The position numbers were made by a program, and so were the translations under genes. DNA of 64,000 nt, taken from contig NZ_JAAIYO010000001.1 in assembly GCF_014930455.1 (NCBI RefSeq), positions 186,001-250,000 of the forward strand, in the 5' to 3' direction. Below the pieces are notes generated by a model. The model saw only the letters and a list, made by a program, of their open reading frames with translations, made no database searches and was not told the origin of the DNA. Position 1 is the first letter of the stretch; each line of letters opens with the position of its first letter. This DNA is from Corallococcus soli. Lineage in GTDB: Bacteria > Myxococcota > Myxococcia > Myxococcales > Myxococcaceae. Of this stretch, positions 51,690 through 59,825 are shown in pieces.

Positions 51690-52850
51690 ATGTTCTCAAG
51701 AAGCATCGTCGTCGCGGCAGGCTGCATCGCGCTGGGTCTCGGGTGTGGTGAGTCTCCGGACGAGACGCAGGAGATTGTCGGCAACCTGGTCTCCGCCGGG
51801 TTCCCGTCCGACGACATCATGGTCGTCGACGGGAAGGTCTACGTCGGGCGGGACGCCGAGGTGTCCCTGGCCGCCTCGCGCGAGATGCTCGTGACCGGCG
51901 GCACGCCCGAGGAGCAGTACCGCACGAACAACGTCGTCAGCGCCTCCGTGACGAAGATCTGCATCAACGCTCCGGCGTTCACCGGCGCGTTCAGCACGGC
52001 GCTGGACCTGGCCATCCAGAACTACGACGAGCTGCCGCTCACCTTCGCCATGGCGCGCGCGCCGAGCACCGGCTGTAGCTTCACCATCAACGGGTTCATC
52101 GACCCGAACATGAACGGCGGCGTGGCCGGGTTCCCGGCGAACGGCCTGCCGTTCGGGCAGTTCACCGTTGGCGGCCAGCTCAGCCAGTACGGCGTCAACG
52201 TCATCGCGCACGTCATCACGCACGAGATTGGCCATGCCGTCGGCTTCCGTCACTCGGACTACTACAACCGCGCCATCAGCTGTGGCAGCGGCGGTAACGA
52301 GGGGGACGCGGGGGTTGGCGCGATCCACATCCCGGGCACGCCGACCACGGCGTCCACCGGTAGCTCGATCATGAACTCCTGCTTCCGCGCGGTCGAGACG
52401 GGCGACTTCACCTCCAGCGACCTCACCGCGCTGTCCGCGATGTACACGCCCTCCACCGCCCCCAGCCTGTTCAGCGGCCTGGATCCGAATCGCTGCCTGG
52501 ACGTGGCCGGAGGCACCCCCACGCAGGGGACGCCCGTCCAGCTTTGGGATTGCAACGGATCCGCCGCGCAGCGTTGGACCCTGACGCCTCAAGGGGAGCT
52601 GCGCAGCGGCGTGGCGCCCAACCTCTGCCTGGACGTCAAGGACGGCATCGGCGCCCAGGGCACGAGCGTCCAGATCTACGGATGCAACGGAACGGCCGCG
52701 CAGCGCTGGACGAAGGTCGGCGCCACGTTCCGGAGCGCATTGATGGCCAACCTCTGCCTGGACGTCTTCAACGCCTCGACGACCCCCGGCACGAAGGTTC
52801 AAATCTGGGAGTGCAACGGCACGAACGCCCAGAACTGGTTCACGCGGTGA
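51690..52850 (+). CDS. M57 (HEIGH) metalloprotease with ricin-type lectin domain
   Basis: 386 residues from ATG at 51690. The lipoprotein-type signal ends at LGLGC (Cys near 19). The zinc motif HEIGHAVGFRHSD begins near H178 and fits the M57 dual-action HEIGH family described first in Myxococcus. The region to residue about 255 is the protease domain. A ricin-B-type domain follows (residues about 262-386) with three repeats: CLDVAGGTPTQGTPVQLWDC, CLDVKDGIGAQGTSVQIYGC and CLDVFNASTTPGTKVQIWEC, each with a QxW element after it. It is probably a secreted protease directed to a glycan-bearing substrate. It is just outside the mobile island. Confidence 0.88.
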   Translation: MFSRSIVVAAGCIALGLGCGESPDETQEIVGNLVSAGFPSDDIMVVDGKVYVGRDAEVSLAASREMLVTGGTPEEQYRTNNVVSASVTKICINAPAFTGAFSTALDLAIQNYDELPLTFAMARAPSTGCSFTINGFIDPNMNGGVAGFPANGLPFGQFTVGGQLSQYGVNVIAHVITHEIGHAVGFRHSDYYNRAISCGSGGNEGDAGVGAIHIPGTPTTASTGSSIMNSCFRAVETGDFTSSDLTALSAMYTPSTAPSLFSGLDPNRCLDVAGGTPTQGTPVQLWDCNGSAAQRWTLTPQGELRSGVAPNLCLDVKDGIGAQGTSVQIYGCNGTAAQRWTKVGATFRSALMANLCLDVFNASTTPGTKVQIWECNGTNAQNWFTR

Positions 52851-52887
52851 GCGTGTCGCTCGCGACGGTCTGAGCGATGGAAGTCCT

Positions 52888-52918
52888 GCCGGGCGCCCGC
52901 GACAGACGGGCGCCCGGC
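52888..52918. terminator. Strong bidirectional terminator
   Basis: GCCGGGCGCCCG at 52888-52899 pairs perfectly with CGGGCGCCCGGC at 52907-52918 across a 7-base loop. It stands between the convergent M57 protease and glyoxalase-like genes. Confidence 0.75.
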
Positions 52919-52985
52919 CCCAGGCAATGCTCATGCTCGGCTCTCCCTGGAGCCCGACTCCATCAGCCAAGGCGTGAATCAGACG

Positions 52986-53792
52986 CTATCTCCGCCGTGA
53001 GGCACCCGTCCGCTTGGGCGGTGTGGGCTGGGAAGGTCGGGTTCGGGCAAGCCAGTCCTCCAGCCGCTCCGCGGCCTTCAGCTCATCGGACAGGTGACTC
53101 CGTGCCTCCTCGGAGAGGGGCAAGTCCAGGAGCTGCTGCTTCAGGGACTGCCCCGTCGTGGCCTCCTGCAGCGCGATCACCAGCTCCAAGCGGGCGGCCA
53201 GGGCGCGAGCCTTGTCCTCCACGGTGGCTGCCGCCCCGAACCTGGCGAGCCCGATGTCGAGCGCCCGCGCGGCGGCTCTGTCGTCATTCTTGAACTCGCG
53301 CAGGATGCGCGCGTTGTCGATGACCTTCGCCAGACCCGTGAGCTTCGCGGAGCCGCCGTACTCCAGCTCCTCCGGCTCATCGCGCTGGATGAAGATGACG
53401 TTGTTGCCGGCGGGGTCAACCAACGAGAATCGGCTCTGGCCGGGCCGGAAGCGGGTGATGCGGGGTCTGCCCGTGGCCAGCACCTTGCCGTACTTCGCGC
53501 GCAGCGCCTCCGTGAAGGCCCGGTGGTAGGGCTCCACCGTGTCCACCATGACCAGACAGCCCCCTGCGTTCTCTTCGCTCGGGTCCAGATTCTTGGAGCC
53601 CTTGCCGAAGTGCAGCTCGATGTCGCTCCAGCGCAGCGCCAGGTACAGATACGGCCTGGTCATCTGGTACGTCACGGCGAATCCCAGTGCCTGGTAGAAC
53701 GCCAGTGTCTCGTCAGCCGAGATGCAGGGGAGCAACGGGACAGTTGTTTCCCGACCGCTGATGGTGGTGGTTTTTGTCGCATGGGTTGGCAT
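52986..53792 (-). CDS. Glyoxalase/bleomycin-resistance-like protein
   Basis: 268 residues. Residues 15-130 are a VOC-type domain: VPLLPCISADETLAFYQALGFAVTYQ, YLALRWSDIELHFGKG, and the closing FSLVDPAGNNVIFIQRDEP. A second, helical region (residues about 140-250; LTGLAKVIDNARILREFKNDD) is unusual for the family. VOC proteins bind metals and act on thiols or drugs, or only sequester. ATG at 53792 was chosen because the in-frame upstream part is poor. A few residues of basic tail end the protein. Confidence 0.8.
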   Translation of the reverse strand: MPTHATKTTTISGRETTVPLLPCISADETLAFYQALGFAVTYQMTRPYLYLALRWSDIELHFGKGSKNLDPSEENAGGCLVMVDTVEPYHRAFTEALRAKYGKVLATGRPRITRFRPGQSRFSLVDPAGNNVIFIQRDEPEELEYGGSAKLTGLAKVIDNARILREFKNDDRAAARALDIGLARFGAAATVEDKARALAARLELVIALQEATTGQSLKQQLLDLPLSEEARSHLSDELKAAERLEDWLARTRPSQPTPPKRTGASRRR

Positions 53793-54014
53793 CGCGCGAG
53801 GATAAACGAGCGCCGTCGCCGGATGCATATCTTCGCTTCATGCGCGGAGGTGTCTGTGCCTGCGTATGACGGCGCCATGATACGCACATGCATGTGTCTT
53901 TGGGGGTAGGACTTCAAGACTGCCGGGCCCCGTTCTGCCCGGACACGATAGAATCCTTCCGCCATTCGCCTCGCGACCTCCCTCGCGGCGCAGACTGGAC
54001 GGAGCCTTTCCAGA

Positions 54015-54467
54015 ATGATCCTCCGCAACGTCACGGATGAGGACCTTCCCATCTTCTTCGAGCACCAGCGCGACCCGGAAGCGCTGCGCATGGCCGCGTT
54101 TCCATCGCGGGAGCGCGATGCGTTCATGACCCACTGGCGCACGAACGTCCTCCGCCCTGAAAACGTCACGCGCGCCATCGTCATGGACGGCGTGGTCGTT
54201 GGGAACATCGGCAGTTGGGAACAGGAGGCCAAGCGCCTCGTCGGCTATTGGATTGGTCGCGAGCACTGGGGCAAAGGCATCGCTACCCGGGCCCTCTCTG
54301 GGTTTCTCCTGGTCGAGCCCGCCCGGCCGCTTCATGCGTGGGTCGCTCTCCACAACCTCGCGTCGATCCGCGTCCTGGAGAAGTGTGGCTTCCACGCCCT
54401 GCCCGACGAAACCCCGCATCACCCGGGTGAAGTCGCCGAAGTCCTCATGAGGCTTGGTTCGACGTAG
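54015..54467 (+). CDS. GNAT-family N-acetyltransferase
   Basis: 150 residues, full GNAT length, of the RimJ/RimL-like kind: MILRNVTDEDLPIFFEHQRDPEALRMAAF at the start, VGNIGSWEQEAKRLVGYWIGREHWGKGIATRALSGFLL with the acetyl-CoA loop (HWGKGIAT) in the middle, and HNLASIRVLEKCGFHAL at the end. The substrate is unknown. It converges on the DUF2381-like gene. Confidence 0.9.
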   Translation: MILRNVTDEDLPIFFEHQRDPEALRMAAFPSRERDAFMTHWRTNVLRPENVTRAIVMDGVVVGNIGSWEQEAKRLVGYWIGREHWGKGIATRALSGFLLVEPARPLHAWVALHNLASIRVLEKCGFHALPDETPHHPGEVAEVLMRLGST

Positions 54468-54509
54468 TGGGTGTGGCTCGCGCTACGACGACATGCCCGC
54501 CAGGGGAGC

Positions 54510-54995
54510 CTAGAAGGACGGAAACCGCACCCCGGGAAGGACGAGGAACCGCGTGCCCTCCGCGTCCAGGAACTCCAGCGTGTAGACGCCCCGGGCTTCT
54601 GCTGCGGACGCTGAGGCTTCCACGATGATCCACGCCCTTTCGCTCGTTGATCTGGGCGCGACTTGAAGCACCTTCAGCACTTCAGGGGACTGAAGCCCAG
54701 GCGCGGTCAGGCTCGCGCGAAGGGCGCCGCCTGGGGGCGACGAACCCTCGGGAAGTTCGATGATCAACGCGACCCGCAGTGCGGAGCGAAAGCTCCTGAC
54801 ACGAAGATTCCCTTCTTCATTCAAGGGGGCACTGGCGAATTGCAGGACCTTGATGCCCTGCTCGTCGATCAGGCTCTCGGATAGAAGGGGAGAGAGTTCC
54901 GCCAGCGCGTGACACGTCTGTTGAGGAGCGGGAGCGGGGACGTCAGCCGCCGTGGCTTCAGCAGACGTAAGCAGCGAAAGGAACAACAGAATCAT
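54510..54995 (-). CDS. Short DUF2381-like secreted protein
   Basis: 161 residues. A signal peptide (ILLFLSLLTSAEATA) precedes a domain that fits the C-terminal half of DUF2381 proteins of myxobacteria: CHALAELSPLLSESL, VRSFRSALRVALIIELPEGSSPPGGALRASL, and the closing GVYTLEFLDAEGTRFLVLPGVRFP. The N-terminal half of a normal DUF2381 protein is missing but the signal peptide is directly joined, so it may be a natural short form. It ends 11 bases from the start-side of the kinase stop and is likely in the same operon (kinase first). Confidence 0.7.
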   Translation of the reverse strand: MILLFLSLLTSAEATAADVPAPAPQQTCHALAELSPLLSESLIDEQGIKVLQFASAPLNEEGNLRVRSFRSALRVALIIELPEGSSPPGGALRASLTAPGLQSPEVLKVLQVAPRSTSERAWIIVEASASAAEARGVYTLEFLDAEGTRFLVLPGVRFPSF

Positions 54996-55006
54996 TCGCC
55001 TGGACG

Positions 55007-56872
55007 CTACTGCTCGTCGTATCGAATAACGGATTTGACGGTGACCTGATTGAGGACGACCGCTGTGTCTTCATCACCGCCTCTCAGGCGCGGGAGTCCT
55101 GTCGCATCCTCGATGTACACCTCTCCATCCTTCGTCCAGCTCTGTGTCCAGAACTCAAGGCAGACGGGGTAGATGTTGCCGGTACGCTTTTGCTTCAGTT
55201 GGGTGAAGCGTCCGTAGACCCGCTTGGAGCCGACATAGAACTGTCCAGTGACGACGTCACCCTCCCTCACCTTGCCTTTGCCCCACATGTACACGGAGCC
55301 CCTTCCCTCACGAACCGTTACATTTCCCCATTTCCCCTTGGGGTCGAGCGCGCCGTCCAGCAGGCGGCCACTGATATACAGCTCCTTCATGGCTGCGAGC
55401 GCCTCCGCCGGACAGTCCTCGGAGGGAGGCGTGGGACGGTCCACCATGGGCGCATTGCTGGCGCAGGCCATTCCCATACAGACGGAAGCCATGACGGCCT
55501 TGAGCGGACGGCTCGGCTTCTGGGGCGTTGCGACAGGGGCTGAAACAGTCGGTCTGGAAGTCACGGGTGAGCGTTCCTCGGGAGGCGTCGCCACGGGGGC
55601 AACGGTCGCCAATGGAGGGCCCGGGGTCAGCGGGGCAGCGACAGGAGCACTGTGCAGTCGCTCGGGCGGACCCGCCAGTTTATGACCACTGGGGGCGGAA
55701 GCGTTCGGTAGGACTCCTGGGGTTGTATGACGAGTCCAGGCCCCCGACAGGACCTCCCAGGTTCCAGGCCCCGCGACCAGGAGCATCAGGCACAGCAGCA
55801 GGCTGATCAGCCCCGTTCCCCCAAGAGGCTGGAACCATCCCGCGGGGCGCATCAGGGGCAGCAGCGCCACGGGCTCCGTCTCCGCCGTCCGGTACGGCTG
55901 GGACGGCCACTCAGGGCGCCGGATCCTCCCGGGCGCCTCCCCCGGAAGCTCATCGAAGAGCCGCGCATCGAACGCCGCACCGTCGGAGAGCAACCCCTCC
56001 ACGAGCTCCGCGTGCGCCTGCACCCCCGTGCGGGGCCTCCGCTCCGGCTCCTTCTCCAGCAACCTCAGGATGGCCGTGGCGAGCGGCACGGGCACCTGGG
56101 GATTGATGGTCCGGGGCGACGGCGGCAGCCGCTGGGTGATGGCCACGGTGAGCAGGTCCGGCGTCAGCTCCGGAGAGTACGGGTAGTGGCCGGTGGCCGC
56201 GCGGTACAGGCACACCCCCAGCGCGTACAGGTCATCCGCCTCCGTACAGGGATAGCGCACCTCCGGTTGCCGCCAGTGGAGCTGCTGGAAGCGGATGGCC
56301 TCCGGGCTGCGCAGGTGCAGCGTGCCCGGGGGCAGGGTGGTGGTGGTGAGGGTGGTGGCCCCCGCCTGGTCCCCGGCGCCGAAGTCGATGAGCACCGGCA
56401 CGTGGCCTGGCTCGCGCACCAGGATGTGCTCCGGCTTGAGGTCGCGGTGCAGCACGCCCCGCGCGTGCAGCACGTCGAGCGTCATCGCCACGGAGCCCCC
56501 CACCATGGCGAGCTGCCGGAACGTGGGGTTGCGGGTCTCCGCCCAGGTGTGGAGCGCCACCCCCTCCACGAGGTCCATGACGAAGTACGGCAGTCCGTCG
56601 ATGGGGTCCGGCCAGCGCCCGGTAGCGTGGACGCGGACCACCTGGGGATGCCATGCCCGGTCCAACAGCAGCGACATCTCCCGCAGCGCCCGCGCCGGAT
56701 CCGGATGCAGGGACAGCTTGAGCGCGAAGCTCCGGCCCGCCCCCTCCAGCGGTTCAACCCGGTAGACCGCCCCGTACCCACCCACCCCCAACGTCCCGAG
56801 CACGCGCCAGCGCCCCACCTCCGTGCCGGGTTGGAGCGCCGCCGGGAACACCTGTGACCGTTCTGGAGCCAT
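55007..56872 (-). CDS. Membrane Ser/Thr protein kinase
   Basis: About 621 residues from ATG at 56872 (GTG at 56890 is an alternative). Residues about 20-295 hold the eukaryotic-type kinase domain: glycine loop LGVGGYGAVYRV, K in FALKLS, catalytic HRDLKPEH, and DFG in IDFGAGD. A membrane helix (LISLLLCLMLLVAG) lies near residue 365. The extracellular part has a Pro/Thr-rich stalk and a C-terminal domain starting near residue 490 (CPAEALAAMKELYISGRLLDG ... GSVYMWGKGKVREGDVVTGQF), a domain found after several myxobacterial kinases. It probably senses the envelope and works with the DUF2381 protein. Confidence 0.9.
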   Translation of the reverse strand: MAPERSQVFPAALQPGTEVGRWRVLGTLGVGGYGAVYRVEPLEGAGRSFALKLSLHPDPARALREMSLLLDRAWHPQVVRVHATGRWPDPIDGLPYFVMDLVEGVALHTWAETRNPTFRQLAMVGGSVAMTLDVLHARGVLHRDLKPEHILVREPGHVPVLIDFGAGDQAGATTLTTTTLPPGTLHLRSPEAIRFQQLHWRQPEVRYPCTEADDLYALGVCLYRAATGHYPYSPELTPDLLTVAITQRLPPSPRTINPQVPVPLATAILRLLEKEPERRPRTGVQAHAELVEGLLSDGAAFDARLFDELPGEAPGRIRRPEWPSQPYRTAETEPVALLPLMRPAGWFQPLGGTGLISLLLCLMLLVAGPGTWEVLSGAWTRHTTPGVLPNASAPSGHKLAGPPERLHSAPVAAPLTPGPPLATVAPVATPPEERSPVTSRPTVSAPVATPQKPSRPLKAVMASVCMGMACASNAPMVDRPTPPSEDCPAEALAAMKELYISGRLLDGALDPKGKWGNVTVREGRGSVYMWGKGKVREGDVVTGQFYVGSKRVYGRFTQLKQKRTGNIYPVCLEFWTQSWTKDGEVYIEDATGLPRLRGGDEDTAVVLNQVTVKSVIRYDEQ

Positions 56873-57003
56873 CAACCTCCAGGGTCGCACGGAACTGACT
56901 CAACCTGGAAGGTCATGTCGGCCCTGTCGCCGGGCTCACATGTGCTCTCACGTCAGGAAGTCTCGCCCCGGGCCGCGATGACGCTCCCAGCGGAATCAGG
57001 AGT

Positions 57004-57022
57004 TGTTCACTGAAATGTGACA
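57004..57022. promoter_or_regulatory. Possible operator upstream of the HHH lipoprotein
   Basis: TGTTCAC-TGAAAT-GTGACA is an imperfect inverted repeat of 19 bases, 101 bases before the 57123 start and in the gap divergent from the kinase. It resembles a CRP/TetR-size dimer site. Only position and symmetry support it. Confidence 0.3.
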
Positions 57023-57122
57023 CGAACCGGGTGGGTCCAAAGTGAAACAGGCGGGGTGAGTCAGACCGTTCTGGTGTATTGAGCCGCGTCGCACCGCTGT
57101 CTCCCCCCTCCAGGAGTTCCTG

Positions 57123-58154
57123 ATGCGTCGTCTTGGCTCAGCCCTTCTTGCTGTGAGCATGTTCGCCGGTTGTGGCGGTCTCGAAACCGAGCCGTCCCCC
57201 GAATCCCTCACGTCTCCGTCCTTCGAATCGCAGCAGGCGCCCATCACCACGACGGACGTGGACGTGGCCCCCGAGTGCAAGGGCATCATCACCTTCGTGA
57301 ACACGGCGACGTTCCAGACGCTGGATGCGTACCTGCCGAGCAACGTCGTCACGAACCTCGTGAACCGCCGCGCGACGGCCCCGTTCACGTCGCTGGCGGA
57401 CGTGTCGTCGGTGAGCCTGGTCGGTGAGACCCGCCTCAAGCAGCTCGAGCAGGGCGCTCGCGCCAGGGGCGCCATCAACAGCACCTGTGTCGGCATCTTC
57501 GACGGGCTCGCGCTCTCCACCTCCGACGCGGCCGCCATCGTGTCGCTGGTGAACACCATCGACGACTCGGAGCTGCACGACGTCCTGCCGGACGCCTGGA
57601 ACGGCGCCGCGAACCTGCTCAACCTGCGCCCGTTCACGTCGGCCCAGGCCATCTCCAACGTGGCGGGCATCGGCGAGGTGAGCTTCCGGAACATCCGGAA
57701 CGCGGCCACGCTGAGCCGGCCGTTCGAGGCGCTCGCCGCCGCGGTCAACGCCATCCCCAGCAACGGGTCCGCCGGCGTGCAGCTCAAGCGCCACTTCGAC
57801 TGGTGGAATGAAGTGACGGCCCAGCATGGCTACTCCCAGGGCGGGCCGACGTGCTTCGGGCTGGAGCCCAGCAGCGTGCCGTACGGCGCGACCATCCGTC
57901 CGTACCTGGCCAACTCCGCCGAGGTGATGGCCGAGGTCCAGAGCACGCTGGACTACGTCGACGCGGACACGAAGATCTCCCCGAACGTCATCGCCGCGGG
58001 CATGGCGAACCTCAGCGCGCGGACCCAGGGCCGTTCGTTCAAGGGCTGCATCTTCTCCTACGCGGACGACCCGTGGAGCCGCCACAACGTCGCCATCTTC
58101 GTCGACACCGTGAACGGCTTCAGCGTGTTCAGCGAGACCTGGTGGGCGGAGTAG
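57123..58154 (+). CDS. Lipoprotein with two helix-hairpin-helix-like repeats
   Basis: 343 residues. The lipobox is FAGC near residue 17. Two ComEA-like HHH repeats follow: residues about 52-110 (IITFVNTATFQTLDAYLP, ADVSSVSLVGETRLKQLEQGA) and about 125-195 (IVSLVNTIDDSELHDVLP, ISNVAGIGEVSFRNIRNAATL). Such repeats usually grip double-stranded DNA, so a surface DNA-binding role is possible. The C-terminal 140 residues (CFGLEPSSVPYGATIRPYL, FKGCIFSYADDPWSRHN, ending FSETWWAE) match nothing I recognise. A strong terminator follows. Confidence 0.7.
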   Translation: MRRLGSALLAVSMFAGCGGLETEPSPESLTSPSFESQQAPITTTDVDVAPECKGIITFVNTATFQTLDAYLPSNVVTNLVNRRATAPFTSLADVSSVSLVGETRLKQLEQGARARGAINSTCVGIFDGLALSTSDAAAIVSLVNTIDDSELHDVLPDAWNGAANLLNLRPFTSAQAISNVAGIGEVSFRNIRNAATLSRPFEALAAAVNAIPSNGSAGVQLKRHFDWWNEVTAQHGYSQGGPTCFGLEPSSVPYGATIRPYLANSAEVMAEVQSTLDYVDADTKISPNVIAAGMANLSARTQGRSFKGCIFSYADDPWSRHNVAIFVDTVNGFSVFSETWWAE

Positions 58155-58179
58155 TCCGAAGCTGACGTCCTGACGTGAA

Positions 58180-58214
58180 GAAGCCCCGGGTTCCCATGCG
58201 GAGCCCGGGGCTTC
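58180..58214. terminator. Strong bidirectional terminator
   Basis: GAAGCCCCGGG at 58180-58190 pairs perfectly with CCCGGGGCTTC at 58204-58214 (13-base loop), followed by GTCCTTTGG. It lies between the convergent HHH lipoprotein and the oxygenase-like gene. Confidence 0.85.
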
Positions 58215-58243
58215 GTCCTTTGGAGACGGCGGGACGTTGCCGG

Positions 58244-59395
58244 CTACTCCGCCATCGGCGGGACGGTGCCGGAGACGCTCCAGGCCTCCTTCAGCGACTC
58301 GGGGATGCGGAAGTTCACCCGGCCGCCGCCCCGCTCGGAGGTGTGCAGCCCTTCAATGAGCTTGCGCGACAGGGAGGCGGACAGCTTCGCCGCGAGCCCG
58401 GACTGGTCCTGCACCTCATCCGCCAGGTTGAACATCCACTTCATCGGCGTCAGCAGGTGGCGGGTCCAGTCCGTCTTCTCCAGCCCCACGGCCTCCGACA
58501 CCGTGTCGCCGCACAGCTCGCGGATCAACGTCACCGCCAGACCGTCCATCATCGTGCCGGGGATGCGCAGCTTCAGGTAGTCGACGAGCGCCCTGGTCAG
58601 CGCGGCCCCGTTCTCCGACGGCGCCACCTGCCGCTCGGTGATGGCGGCCCAGAGCTGCTGGCCGTCCTCCACGTCGCGCGGCAGCAGCTCCGGCCGGATG
58701 CCCATGAAGTGACCAATCAACATCCAGCAGTGGAAGTAGGCGTGCTCCTCCTCCGGGGTGAAGTCCATCCCCAGCTTGGGCAGCACCTGGGGCACCAGGG
58801 CGAGCGACAGGAGCGTCGCGACCTGGTCCTCCTGGTTGATGGGCATGTCCCATTCGGCGGCGTTCCACCGCGGGTCCTTGGAGATGTGGTGGCGGATGGC
58901 GGCGTGCAGGAGGCGGATCTTCTGCGCCGTGCGGACCCCGAAGCCCCCGTGCTCCAGGCCGCCCTCGGCCATCACGTCCAGGACGAACTGGGCCGTTTCG
59001 ATGATGCGGCGGTGCACGTACTTGTCGATGCCGCCCGTCCACGTCAGCACCCGGGCCGCCTTCGCCCACGCGTAGGCGGAGGGCAGGGACCACAGGAAGA
59101 GCGCCAGGGTCATCTGCATGCCGTAGCGGTGGAAGAGCTTCTGCCCCAGCCGGACCTTCTCCGGATCCGCCCAGTCCGGCCAGTCATCCGTTTCGTTCAG
59201 GTACACCTCCACGGAGTCCGGCATCTCCGCGGGCACCAGGTGCACGTTCGATTCAATGCTCCGGAGCATGCGGTTGACGGCCTCCGCCTCCTTGTTGGCG
59301 AAGACGGACTGGATGACGGGATCCGCCACGGGATCGCCCATGGAACGAAAGGGGTCGAGCACCGCATCGGTCCAACGGCCACGAAGACTGGACAC
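58244..59395 (-). CDS. MpaB/latex-clearing-type oxygenase (DUF2236)
   Basis: 383 residues from GTG at 59395 (GGGAG 5 bases upstream). The all-helical fold of the ER-bound oxygenase mpaB/rubber oxygenase family is evident in YVHRRIIETAQFVLDVMAEGG, QKIRLLHAAIRHHISKDPRW, DQVATLLSLALVPQVLPKLG and YFHCWMLIGHFMGI. The conserved His and Arg/Lys residues that carry heme in Lcp-type enzymes are present. Known members cut polyisoprene or oxidise terpenoid side chains. No Tat signal is seen, so this one is probably intracellular. Confidence 0.85.
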   Translation of the reverse strand: MSSLRGRWTDAVLDPFRSMGDPVADPVIQSVFANKEAEAVNRMLRSIESNVHLVPAEMPDSVEVYLNETDDWPDWADPEKVRLGQKLFHRYGMQMTLALFLWSLPSAYAWAKAARVLTWTGGIDKYVHRRIIETAQFVLDVMAEGGLEHGGFGVRTAQKIRLLHAAIRHHISKDPRWNAAEWDMPINQEDQVATLLSLALVPQVLPKLGMDFTPEEEHAYFHCWMLIGHFMGIRPELLPRDVEDGQQLWAAITERQVAPSENGAALTRALVDYLKLRIPGTMMDGLAVTLIRELCGDTVSEAVGLEKTDWTRHLLTPMKWMFNLADEVQDQSGLAAKLSASLSRKLIEGLHTSERGGGRVNFRIPESLKEAWSVSGTVPPMAE

Positions 59396-59564
59396 TGATT
59401 CTCCCTGCGAGGTTTCCGGGCAATCTCGCACACGCGGTGCCCGACACGGGCCTCCTCCGTGGGCACCCCGGCGCCTCGCGCCCCGGCCCGCCGGGCGTCC
59501 CGCCAGCCGACCTCCGCCCCGTCCGCCCACCCCCACGGAGGGGAAGGATTCCGTGCATCCGTGC

Positions 59565-59584
59565 GTGTCTACGCGTATAGACAC
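59565..59584. promoter_or_regulatory. Palindromic operator candidate
   Basis: GTGTCTA-CGCGTA-TAGACAC, 20 bases with perfect 7-bp arms, ends 4 bases before the ATG at 59589. It overlaps a plausible -10 (TATAGA). It could be the binding site of the small HTH protein it precedes, in negative autoregulation. Confidence 0.55.
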
Positions 59585-59588
59585 CCGC

Positions 59589-59825
59589 ATGTGCCCCCTG
59601 GTGAATACGAAGGACTTGATTGACGCCCAGGCGGTGGCGGGCCTGTTGCGCCTGGCCCACCCCAACAGCGTCAGCACGTACCTGCGCCGCTACCCGGACA
59701 TGCCCCGTCCGGTGCTCGACCTGGGCGCCGGGCGTCCGCGCCTCTGGCTCAAACCCCAGATGCTGCGGTGGGCCCGTGCCCGCCAGGCCGCCTCCACCGA
59801 CTCCCGCTCCGGAGCCTCCCGATGA
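59589..59825 (+). CDS. Small helix-turn-helix protein
   Basis: 78 residues from ATG at 59589. DLIDAQAVAGLLRLAHPNSV, then STYLRRYPDMPRPVLDLGAGRPRLWLKPQMLRW is the pattern of an AlpA/excisionase or MerR-type winged HTH: recognition-like helix followed by a turn and a strand pair. Its stop overlaps the next start by 4 bases (ATGA), so it is coupled to the methionine aminopeptidase. Role: probably a DNA-binding regulator of this operon. Confidence 0.72.
   Translation: MCPLVNTKDLIDAQAVAGLLRLAHPNSVSTYLRRYPDMPRPVLDLGAGRPRLWLKPQMLRWARARQAASTDSRSGASR

Noticed and set aside
53094-53909. A + strand open frame opposite the glyoxalase-like gene
   Set aside because: The minus strand has the full VOC motif set and normal codon use; the opposite frame has none.
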